Assembly: GCA_963169105.1 (NCBI GenBank)
Contig: OY720639.1
Location: 93,508,559-93,572,558 of the forward strand
Reading direction: 5' to 3'
Source of the DNA: Ceriagrion tenellum
Taxonomy: Eukaryota > Arthropoda > Insecta > Odonata > Coenagrionidae
DNA: 64,000 nucleotides
Shown: positions 1 to 8,945 of the stretch, piece after piece
Numbering within the stretch: the first letter of the stretch is position 1
Layout: every line of letters begins with the position of its first letter
The notes under the pieces: model-generated
What the model saw: the letters and a program-made list of their open reading frames with translations, nothing else
What the model was told of the DNA's origin: nothing
Databases searched by the model: none
Position numbers and translations under genes: made by a program

Positions 1-524
1 CATTTACACACTTCCCTGCGAGTCATAGACGCGTGTCTAACTTCCAAAATCCTCACGTCAGGCGAAAATAATCCGCGACGCCGGAATTCCGATTGTTTTA
101 TGCAGTGAGTGAGCTGGATCTCACCTTTTCGACGGGGGTTGCCATTAAAATTATTTTCTCTAAAAACCTCACCACCAGCATTAGAACTGACTAAGGGATA
201 CGGATAATTTCATCACATTGAATGAGATATTTCTGAATTTTTAAATTAAGGATGCCTGCTGATAAAAAGTTTTTTTTTCAGGTGTGAAATTCAGTATTGA
301 GTCAGATATCGTCTCTCTTACTCGTCTCATTCTGTTGCCGCCAACAATATTCTTTCGTGCACGCCTTCTTCGTCTTTCGGCCTGACAAAATTTATTCCAT
401 GTTCACTTCGAAAATTTTACTGGTGATTTCAACAAATTCCCTGGCTATTCCATGCGTGACGAAATTCCATAACTTTTACCGGTTTACCACACGGACTTAG
501 AATATGTTTACCAGTTTTTCCGAG
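1..524. other. No recognisable feature
   Basis: I see no coding sequence, inverted repeat or element end here. The short open frames have ordinary non-coding composition and no family motif. Confidence 0.5.
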
Positions 525-1115
525 TAATCCGGAAGTACCATCGCGGGGGACGGAAGATGTACAACGGATATCAAGCGAAGAATAACCCAAGCTCACACAG
601 CGTTCACCGTTAAAAGACAATCGTAGTTTTCAAAGAAGATAGGACTACAAAATAGAAAACAGTGAGTGAAAACATTCGTGTGGAGCGTGTGGCACTTCAA
701 GGATCGGAAGCATGGACCATTCGAGAAACGAACCAGAACAGACTGGAAGCCTTCGAAACCTGACACTGGAGGAGAATGCTGAAGATCAAATGGACGGAGA
801 ACGTTAGAAACGATGAAGTATTCAGTAGAGTAGAAGTAGAGTTCAGTAGAGTAGAAGAGGAAAGGGCCATAAGGAACACGCTACAGAAATTATGAACCAG
901 ATGGATTGCACACACCCTGGGGTACAATGGGTTTGTGAAGAACATAATTGAAGGTAAATAGAAGAAAAGTCCCCAGAGGAAGACCCAGGAAAAGTTCAAG
1001 GACCAAATAAAGAAGAAAGTACATAGGAACAGCTATGTGGAAGTAAGGAATCGAGCATTTGATAGGGACGGTGGGCTGCAGTCAACCAATCTTAGGATTG
1101 AACGACCGAGTCATC
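525..1115 (+). mobile_element. RTE-type LINE, 3' fragment (copy 1)
   Basis: Translated with frame changes, this reads as the region after the reverse transcriptase domain of an RTE-like LINE. Recognisable pieces are GSEAWTIRE, NRLEAFET, RRMLKIKWTENVRNDEV, GYNGFVKNIIEG and the near-terminal LQSTNLRIE. The same order of motifs recurs at 17541-17895, 18025-18205 and 52680-53240, and the 525-700 part matches 52760-52940 at nucleotide level. The fragment has many stops and a short duplicated GTAGAAGTAGAGTTCAGTAGA stretch near 825-860. It is a dead 5'-truncated copy on the plus strand; no target duplication was identified. Confidence 0.8.
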
Positions 1116-2312
1116 GGACACGCTGCCTATACCTCTCAATTTGATGCCTGGATGCGACGGCGACGGGAAAAAACTTCTCTACGATTAGGAGACCTAGTGC
1201 TTTCAAAAGACAACTGGAATCGACTGGCTTTTTATAAGTGAACGATCCTTTCTATACATTCGCATAGGAAATGACGTGTATAACACACTGCTATTTCCTG
1301 GGAAAATAGAACTTTTCCTACCAGCACAATCGGGATCGAGGTCGCATTACTCATTTAACAGGTATATCTGAACACTGAGTCCCATTAGTGAGTGGCCTAC
1401 AGTAGGACCTGTTGGTGGATGTAGCACCGAGGCGATATCAGAGTCTGAGCAAAGGTTCCCATCACGGAGGATTTCTACCATATGCTCACAGGCTGTAGTT
1501 CCCTGGGGTAACAAGCAATGCGTGTCACCGTGATTCCTAATGCAATATTATTCCAAGGACTAATACTGGTACATATTTCAATATCGCCAAAGTCAAAGAA
1601 AAGATTCATCATGAAACCACGCTGCTAAATGAGAGGAAGGATTTTGGGATTCACTGCATAAGATTGAGGAAGTCCACACTCCTGCATTTGACGTACGGCA
1701 GCTTACGGGGGCTGTTCAAACAATAACGAGAAAATGTTGCACAAAAAATTATTTCAGTGTACCATCTTATACCTTATTGGTCCTTACATCCTTATAAGTA
1801 CTCTCCTTATCTCGAGACAAACTTGTTCCAGGAGTGTTTCCACTTCGCCATACAGTCCTGAAGTACTTCTCTGTGTATCTCCTCCCTTTCCCGTGCCGAA
1901 TTCTCGTTAATGTAGTCAATGGACGACGCTTTTGAAGCACTGATTTTAACTAAGCAAATTAAAAAAAGCAACGGAGATAAGCCAAATGAGTAGAGAGGCT
2001 GAGAAAGGACGTTCTTTTCATTTTTGCACAAACCTCACGATTGTAGAAGGATTAGTGGCGGCCGCTTACTTAGTCGTGGTCGAGGAAGTTCTTTCTGCTC
2101 GGCTGCTATCGAACGAGGAATAATCTTTGCTGCACACCGATGCAGGTTCCATTTTTCGGTCATGTCACGATATGACCCAATTAAGATTTAAAACTTTCAA
2201 GTTCTCTGAGAATCTAGCTAAGGTTGGCGCGCAACAGAGACTCGATTTTCTGAGTGATACTTCCATCAGTTGGCGTCGAAGGCCTACTAGGTAAAAGATT
2301 GTCTTGAGCTGA
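1116..2312. other. No recognisable feature
   Basis: AT-rich to mixed-composition DNA without convincing coding frames, element termini or repeats shared with the rest of the window. Confidence 0.4.
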
Positions 2313-2717
2313 CTGACGACCAATTATTTCCGGCAGACCGCACGGCGTCTACCCGGAAAGGGAGCCAGGAGGACACCTAATCTCAATTCTTTCGGCAACG
2401 GGCTCTTCCGGTTCTCAAAGATGTGCGGAAAGTTTTCGCGAAAGCGAGACTGACGGTAACTCGTCTTACGTTGTTGGGTTAACCTAACTAATACGAGTAC
2501 TTCGGGGAGACGGAGGCCCTACTGAGGTCCTTTTGACCTCCATTCGTCTCATTGGTGTCGGCCTCGACAGGGCTGTTGCTTTCGCTAACCTTCCCTCCCC
2601 ATCCCTTCCTTCCCACTGCTTACTTGCCTCGGAAGCTAGAAGCTAAGCTAGAAGCTTGATTCCAGGGTGGAAGTTGTAATCCCGCGGCGAGAGCCGAAAC
2701 ACCTGACGACCAATTAT
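2313..2717 (+). mobile_element. Retroposon of unknown class 'Sx', copy 1, with 15-bp target duplication
   Basis: The body (2328-2702) is flanked by the direct repeat CTGACGACCAATTAT at 2313-2327 and 2703-2717, a target duplication typical of LINE-machinery insertion. The body is the reverse complement of 7010-7482, with strong similarity including the blocks TACTTCGGGGAGACGGAGG, CATTGGTGTCGGCCTCGA and GTTGTAATCC..GGCGAGAGCCGAAA. The two copies share the GCGAGAGCCGAAA end but differ in length at the other end. If that reflects 5' truncation, the 3' end is at 2702 and the element lies on the plus strand. There is no poly(A), no protein frame and no clear pol III promoter in this shorter copy. 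It could be a SINE or the 3' end of an unrecognised LINE. Confidence 0.75.
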
Positions 2718-2774
2718 GAATTGGATAAACTATTCATAACACGGCGTACGACTAAAAGCAATGTCTTTGTAAGC

Positions 2775-3256
2775 CTTCTTTACTCGTTTCAGTTCCAGCA
2801 GCGGTAGGAAGCTGAATTAAACACTGCATTATTAATGGTGCAATAATAAACTTTCGTAAGACTGAAATTATTAGTAATTAAATACAAATATCTGCGTATT
2901 TAATTTTCACTCATTGTTTCGCGCGGAACGTTTACAACTCACAACGGAAGGTTTTTTTTGATCCTGAAAAAATTACTGCGGTGACAATAAGCTTTCCTAA
3001 ACAGTCGAGAAAACTTGCATACTACTCACAGTTAATTTTTAGAGGAGGCCTAGGTGTTTAAAATTCCTCATTTTTAAATAAGCCTCTCTGGAGTGCACTC
3101 ACGTACCATTCCCATGTAAAAGGGCAGGTATTGCTCGTCAAAAATCTCGGTAAGTAGATGGGTAAGGGGCTAATATTTTGATATTTTTGGAAGGGTGAGA
3201 TATTTTTCTTTAAAATGAGACCAAAATAGGTGAAATGATATTTCGATCAAGCTACC
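2775..3256 (+). repeat. Dispersed repeat R-B, copy 1
   Basis: Long-range similarity with 12965-13488 and, more diverged, 46020-46330. Shared blocks in order are CGGAAGGTTTTTT, TGATCCT.AAAAAAATTACTGCGGT, CTCATTTTT.AA, TCTGGAGTGC, CGTCAAAAATCTCGG, AAGTAG..GGTAAGG, TTTCTTTAAAATGAGACCAAA and GGTGAA.TGATATTTCG. No protein frame and no terminal inverted repeats were seen. Its right end is interrupted by the piggyBac-like element, which sits in a CCTTAA that is CCTTAAA in copy 2. Confidence 0.7.
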
Positions 3257-3260
3257 TTAA

Positions 3261-4571
3261 CCCTTTGAGTGCGGCATGACGTGATATCACGTCATTTATT
3301 TATTTATTTAATTCACCACCGAAAACGGCACAAAGGCTATTATATTGGTTGAAATAATCAACAAATAAATAAAAATTTCAAACAAAAACAAATATTCATT
3401 AAATAAAACAATAATGCGGCAAGCGTAAGAAGGGACTTAGGGACTGGAGAGGGATGGATCATTTAAGTGGCGTTTTAGGGAGGATTTGAAAATGGTGGCA
3501 GAGGAGAAAAGGTCCAAGGAAGGATATTTCGAGGCCAAGGAGTTAAACAACGAGGGGAATCGGAAGAAGAGAGAGCGCTGGGAGATGGAAAGACGGAATC
3601 GGGGGGTATGCAGTAGACAGTTACTGCGTAACGGACGGGGAGGAACATGAATACTAAAGAGAGGGAGTATTTCATTGGTCAGAAGAGAGCCGCTGAAGAT
3701 TCTTTGTAGGAACATCATATCTGATAGGACACGGCGGTGAGTTAAATGAGAAATGCCAAGGGAAGAAAGGATGAGGTCACGGGATGAGCTTCTGAAGAAG
3801 GGGACTCGATGGCGAACTATGGCGAGAAAGAAGTTGACTGGACGGTTGCGCAAATCCAAGGTAGTGGGGCAGGCGGTAGACCAAATTGGTGCACAGTATT
3901 CTAAAATGGGGAGAATACAACCGAAAAAGACAGTTTTCAGAGCCGTAGGGTCCTGAACGTCAGTGAGACGGTAAAGCACGCCAACTATAGCCATCGCCTT
4001 CCGCACAATCATTCTTGTGTGGCCATTAAAGTTGAGTTTCGAATCTAGAATGACTCCTAAGTCGCAGTGGGAGGTCACAGGGAGGATAGGATTATTTAAG
4101 AGAGTGTAAGAATGTGAATGGGGTTTGCTTTTTAATGAAAAGGTCATAAGAGCTGATTTTGAGGGGTTGATTTGCAGCTGCCAAGTTGAGCACCATTCGG
4201 AAACAAAGTTGATGGCGGATGGAAGGAAATGTGAGTCGGAGGGGCGATCAACCTGCTTGAAAATTTTGCAATCGTCCGCGTACAGCAGAATATTGCATCC
4301 GAGAGGGATTATGCCCTCAGTGATGTCATCCACATAGAGTGAAAACAGAAGAGGGCCAAGGACGCCAGACACAACAGGTAACCTCATGGTTGTCTTTACG
4401 CTGGTGCTGATGACGTGATATTACGTCAAGGGTGCCGTGAGTGTTCCAGCCTTCACTAGGCCCCCTAATGAAAGTTGGAACACTCACGGTACTCATGACG
4501 TGATATCACGTCATCAGCAACAGCGTAAAAAAACCATGACGTGATGTCACGTCATGCCGCACTAAAAAGGG
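3261..4571. mobile_element. piggyBac-like palindromic MITE, split by a LINE
   Basis: The element starts CCCTTTGAGTGCGGC and ends GCCGCACTAAAAAGGG, flanked by TTAA (3257-3260) and a mutated TTGA (4572-4575), the hallmark of piggyBac-type insertion. The arms carry four copies of the palindrome ATGACGTGATATCACGTCAT or one-to-few-base variants (3276-3295, 4410-4428, 4495-4514, 4536-4555). Removing the LINE at 3297-4387 leaves about 220 bp that folds end to end: GGTTGTCTTTACGCTGGTGC pairs with GCAACAGCGTAAAAAAACC, and CCGTGAGTGTTCCA (about 4435) pairs with TGGAACACTCACGG (about 4477). It has no transposase and must be mobilised in trans. A smaller relative with the same termini lies at 46864-47152. 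Confidence 0.8.
3297..4387 (-). pseudogene. Jockey/I-type LINE fragment: reverse transcriptase C-terminal half and 3' UTR
   Basis: A 316-codon open frame (4387 down to 3437) encodes the palm region and C-terminal tail of a non-LTR reverse transcriptase: GVLGPLLFSLYVDDI, the catalytic box YADDCKIF near residue 36, then WQLQINPSKSALMTF and the thumb/connection motif LEYCAPIWS. The frame closes normally at LSSP-stop, followed by about 140 bp of 3' UTR ending in (TAAA)n (read on the minus strand, at 3297-3312). It is 5'-truncated, lacking the endonuclease and fingers. The insertion interrupts the left arm of the piggyBac-like MITE and is bordered by a short TCAT repeat (3292-3295 and 4384-4387). 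The long intact frame suggests a relatively young insertion. Confidence 0.9.
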
Positions 4572-4575
4572 TTGA

Positions 4576-5623
4576 CCAACCTTCGTACTTACAGCTACTG
4601 ACTAAAATAATGATGAAGGGGGAAATAAACATAAATATCACTAAATATAAGCCGTATTAAGGTTGACATACACGCACTTGTGTGACGACAAGGGTGACAG
4701 AAGGGAGAGAGCGTATCCTGAACATATATATACATAAACACATTCACATTTACATCCACCACGACACATATATGTATGCTGTACTCCATCCTACGCTCCG
4801 ACATTCTTTCAAGCCTCCAGTAAAGAAGGAACAACAAGACGTGTACACACGGGCACGAGATCGCGAGTCGTCGAGCAAAAGGGAATAAAAAAAAGAAGTG
4901 ATGAATACAGATACAAATTCATAATTGGGCAAATACAGGACGAGTATTTAGGGGGAGGCGGGGACAGCTGATTGTTTATTCGGGAGCCCGAGACCGAGGC
5001 CGGAAAGAGATGTCTTTGAATACTAATGCCAACTCTTCCAGCTCCCCAGAAACTCTTCTTTTTTTATTTCGACGGCCACTTCAGAATTCGGGACAAAGAA
5101 CATCTGCGCGCGGGGGCAAAATGAGGTAAGCCGAGAGGTTTGAGTGAAAGGGCCATTACTAATTCACCGGGGGGTTGAGAGAGGGGGAAAGGGGTGGATT
5201 TCCGACGTAAACACCGTCATGTTCATTGTGCGCCAAGATTATACATGACAATAGTTGGAACGTTCTCGGTAGTAGGAGAAAAAAATGTCAAAAAAACATT
5301 AAAAAGAAGGGAAATTTTCTACGAGAAAAAAATTGACATAAACCACGACGGTGGTTACAATGAGTAACATCATCGACACCTGATATTAGCACGTAAACTC
5401 GTGCACCACGCGCAATCATGTAAGACGCGCAACCCGCTTTTATCAGCGTTGAGGTTTAAAGAAATCGGCGGCCGTCTTCATTCTCCTTGCGGTAGGTTTT
5501 AGGGATCGTAGTACTTTCGGTCGATACCGAAACCTCCCGTCAGCGATACTCTCATGTAATTTAAGCTGGTTTTCTCTTAGGCATGGTGAAGCCCAAAGGT
5601 AATTATGCTCACGTTTAGGCACA
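4576..5623. other. Unassigned region between two transposons
   Basis: It contains a TA/CA-rich stretch with ATATATATACATA (about 4720-4790) and no coding motif. A phrase resembling 'GTAAACTCGTGCACCACGCGCAA' chemistry near 5390-5430 loosely echoes the local repeats at 8500-8530 and 8910-8930, but the match is weak. Confidence 0.35.
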
Positions 5624-5790
5624 TACGAGGTGCATTCAAGTTATAACACCTCCGATTTTTTTTTCTCAGGATTGGCTACTGATAGAAACATGTGGTTTGT
5701 TTTAAAATACGCGCGCACTCATTGTGAATGTGTGATAGCGATAGCAACATTGTACGGCACATAATATTCTAGCGGCAGCGGAGAGAGTTA

Positions 5791-6515
5791 GGACTGGGAA
5801 ATAACTAGTGTAGCAAACCGTAGATTAGGATTCGTCAAAAGGGTTCTAGGTAAATGCGATGAGAGAGTACGAGAAAGAAACTATTTTACAGTTGTCAGGC
5901 CTCATTTAGAATATGCCGCTAGTATATGGGATCCGTACGAGGAAGGTATGATTAAAGAATTAGAGCGCGTGCAAAGGAGATCTGCTAGGTTTGTTAAAGG
6001 CCGTTATGATAATTGTATAAGTGTTACGAGCCTAATACAAGAACTAGGATGGGAATTACTATCAGAACGCAGGTTAAAATTTAGGTTAAACCTTTTAAGT
6101 AAATTCGAAGCCGATTTGTTCACAGATGACGTTAGATATATATTAAGAACCCTTGCGTATTATGCTAGGTTTGATCATATTAACAAAATTAGAGAGATAG
6201 ATTGTCGTACCGATAGATTTAAAATGTCATTTTTCCCTCGTACTATAAGAGAGAACAATAGGCAGCGTAGCAAAGGGATAGGTAGGTGAAATATAGTTAG
6301 AGTAGTCTGTAGTGCATGATGCATATAATAACAACCAATAATCAATTTCATATTACGTAGATACTAATCATCTAGCTTCATGTGACCATATTATCTAGCA
6401 TGTCTCCATTAAATATCCTAGTTGCATGTCAATAGTGCATGTTTGGTGATCTTCACCCTCTGCCACACACCCTCGTGGTGGCTCGCAGGGTATCACGTAG
6501 ATGTAGATGTAGACT
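5791..6515 (+). mobile_element. CR1-like LINE, 3' end, nested in the mariner 5' region
   Basis: From about 5795 the frame reads as the C-terminus of a CR1-like reverse transcriptase: VANRRLGFVKRVLGKC, VVRPHLEYAASIWDPY, LERVQRRSARFVKGRY, LGWELLSERRLKFRLNLL, CRTDRFKMSFFPRTIR, closing with a stop near 6289. The 3' UTR ends with the family box CTCTGCCACACACCCTCGTGG..GGCTCGCAGGGTATCACG followed by a (GTAGAT)n tail ending at 6513. The mariner transposase start codon follows 18 bp later, so the LINE landed just upstream of it. The insert is strongly 5'-truncated; no clear target duplication is visible. Confidence 0.88.
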
Positions 6516-6531
6516 GTTGTTGATACTTAAA

Positions 6532-8077
6532 ATGGCGACATTCTCAGTACAAGAACAGCGTGTAATCATTCGTTTTCTTCATTTGCGTGTTGTGCCACCG
6601 ATTGAAATTCATCGCCAGTTGAGTGAGACATGTGGTGATGGTGTCATGGATGTGTCCAATGCGCGTTCGTGGCTGCGACTGTTCAAAGAAGGCAGAACGT
6701 CGTGTGACAACACGCCAAGACAATCTCGGCCTCGCACCAGCCGGTCTGACGACATGATGGAGCGAGTGGAGAAAATTTATTTTGGAGGATCACCGAAGGA
6801 CTGTGGAACACATCGCCTCCAACGTTGGCATTTCCGTGGGGTCTGTGCACACAATCCTGCATGAGGATCTGATCATGCGAAAAGTGTCCTCCAGGTGGGT
6901 GCCGCGAATGCTGACGGATGACCACAAGGCTGTGCGCATGGCATGTTGTCAGGCAATGTTGACGCGTGATGACGGCATGAATGGGACTTTCTTTTCATCG
7001 ATTGTGACAGGCATTTCGGCTCTCGCCGCAGGATTACAACTTCCGTCCCCGGTTTGCAAGCTCTCGCTTATACCCAGGGACTTGGAAGAGGTGGAAGGAA
7101 GGGATGGGAAGGGAAGGATAGCGGAACCGCAGCCCCTTCGAGGCCGACACCAATGAGGCGGATTGAGGTCAAAAGGACCTCAATTGGGCCTCCGCCTCCC
7201 CGAAGTACTCGTATTAGTTTGGTTACCCAAACAACAGAGACGAGTAGCCGTCGGTTTTGCTTTTGCAAAATCCTACCGCACTTCTTTGCGAATCGAGAGA
7301 GCCCGTTACACAAATATTTGGAATTAGGTGTCTCTCTGACTCACTTTATGGGTTGGCGTCGTACGGTCTGCCGAAGTACGTCCTCGAGTCAGGGATCACC
7401 GGACCCATGGAGGGTCAATTCGGACCAATTCTGGTCAAAGCGTGAGTACAACCTTTCTCTCAGTAGTTCCCGCCAACCCATTATCGATTGTGACAATGGA
7501 TGAGACATGGATACCGTTTTTCAATCCTGAAATGAAACGCCAGTCAGCTCCATGGAAGCACACAGACTCACCGCCACCAAAAATATTTCGGGTATGTGCC
7601 AGTGCTGAAAAAATGATGGTGGTCATGTTCTGGGACAGCGATGGCGTAATCCTAACTCATTGCGTTCCAAAGGGCACGACGGTGACAGGTGCATCCTACT
7701 GAGATGTTTTGCAGGAAAAGTTCCTTTCGGCATTGCGTGAAAAACGACCGGAAAAGACTGCACGTGGGCTCTTTCATCAAGACAATGCACCAGCACATCG
7801 GGTGAATGCTACGCTGCAGTTTTTTCGTGACAACAACAGTGAAGTGATCTCTCATGCTCCCTACTCACCTGACCAGGCTCCTAGCAACTTTTGGCTTTTT
7901 CCAACGATGAAAGACACTCTTTGTGGTCGCACATTCACTAGCCGTGCTGCAATTGCATCAGTGATTTTCCATTGGTCAAAGCAGACCCCTAAAGAAGCAT
8001 TCGCAGCGGCCATGGAATCATGGTGTCGTCGTTGTGAAAAATGTTTACAGCTGCAGGGAGATTACGTCGAGAAGTGA
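6532..8077 (+). pseudogene. mariner transposase, inactivated
   Basis: Begins MATFSVQEQRVIIRFLHLR with the mariner paired-type helix-turn-helix (residues about 8-90, including NARSWLRLFKEGR). A frameshift occurs near 6777, after which ILEDHRRTVEHIASNVGISV continues in the next frame. The frame is broken by the Sx insertion at 7010-7482, exactly before the first catalytic motif (VTMDETW). It then continues through LFHQDNAPAH (second aspartate) and YSPDQAPSNFWLFP. The expected third aspartate of the DD34D triad is an asparagine (APSN instead of APSD) at the correct 34-residue spacing. There is also an in-frame TGA after TVTGASY (about 7702). The protein would cut and paste its own TIR-bounded DNA in the nucleus; this copy cannot. 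Confidence 0.92.
7010..7482 (-). mobile_element. Retroposon 'Sx', copy 2, nested in the mariner transposase gene
   Basis: The insert is bounded by the 13-bp direct repeat ATCGATTGTGACA (6997-7009 and 7483-7495), which occurs once in the uninterrupted mariner frame (SIVTMDETW), so both boundaries are fixed. It matches the body at 2328-2702 in opposite orientation and extends about 110 bp further at the presumed 5' end. That extension contains GGTCCGAATTG, a weak match to a pol III B box, with TTGGCGGGAACT upstream as a doubtful A box. No protein frame, no poly(A), and no (GTAGAT)-like tail are seen. Confidence 0.85.
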
Positions 8078-8154
8078 CAGAGGTTTTACAGTTTGCGTGT
8101 GATTAGTTTGTGAGAAAAAAAATCGGAGGTGTTATAACTTGAATGCACCTCGTA

Positions 8155-8945
8155 AAACACTTTTCTAACGCACTTTCCACACTAAACTGATTAAAAGGAT
8201 CGATTAGAAAAAAGAAAACCGAACTCTCCACGATGTTTCGATAGTGATTTAATATCCCATTTAATTTTTTTAAAATATGTAATAGCCCATAGGTAATTAT
8301 GTTTGTAATAGACAGTGATGTCATAGTCCACATAATTTAAAAAAGTATTAAGTTTACTTGTAGGCACCTCGAGCACTATTCTATCGTACTTTTCACACAA
8401 ACTCGATTAAAGTAATGGATAATCTTTCGAATTAAAAAAAACAGACCTCTCTACGATGTTTAGATAGTGATGCAACGTTACCGGAATGGTCCGAGAGAGA
8501 AGGAACTCGTGCAAGACGCGCACCATCAAGGGGAGATGAGTCATAAGTAACATTTATCAATTGTAACACATCTTATTACCCGGCATTCGTAGTTCTTATT
8601 ACCCCACCTTAGTTGCAGTAAGGTCCGCCATCCACTCCTTGACATGTGAAGAAAGTAAGGAGCCGCACAGTTGCGAGTTGTTGGCGCTGGATTTTGTGGG
8701 TGTACGAGCAAAAGATTTTTATCCGAGAAGAGTTTTTCTTCTATGGTCCAAGTAAGAAGTTTTAATTTCATTATTACACTAAAATATATAGCACTTACTT
8801 AAATATAATTACGGACAGTTTGACGATTCCATTTCTTGCATTACAAAACCGACCTCACTACGATGTTTAGAGACGCAACGTTCCCGGAAAGGTCATAGAG
8901 ATAAGGAACTCGTGAAAGACTTGCACACACTATTTTCAGCAATGA
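8155..8945. repeat. Local threefold repeat around ACGATGTTT
   Basis: Three diverged copies of a unit reading roughly AAAACCGACCTC.CTACGATGTTTAGATAGTGA occur at about 8195-8245, 8431-8480 and 8836-8885. The last two continue into GCAACGTT.CCGGAA.GGTC..AGAGA.AAGGAACTCGTG..AGAC. Intervening spacers are AT-rich and also carry similar phrases (TTTTCTAACGC / TTTTCACACAAACTCGATTAA). No coding frame. It may be an old short-array repeat or several insertions of one element. Confidence 0.5.

Larger units (their letters stand above)
5626..8152 (+). mobile_element. Full-length mariner element with two nested insertions
   Basis: Terminal inverted repeats of about 42 bp are present: the left runs from 5626 (CGAGGTGCATTCAAGTTATA...) to 5668 and the right occupies 8111-8152 as its near-perfect complement. 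Both are flanked by TA (5624-5625 and 8153-8154), the Tc1/mariner target duplication. Subtracting the CR1-like insert (about 5791-6514) and the Sx retroposon (7010-7482 plus one 13-bp duplication) leaves about 1.3 kb, the usual mariner length. The transposase frame lies on the plus strand and is inactive. Confidence 0.93.
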
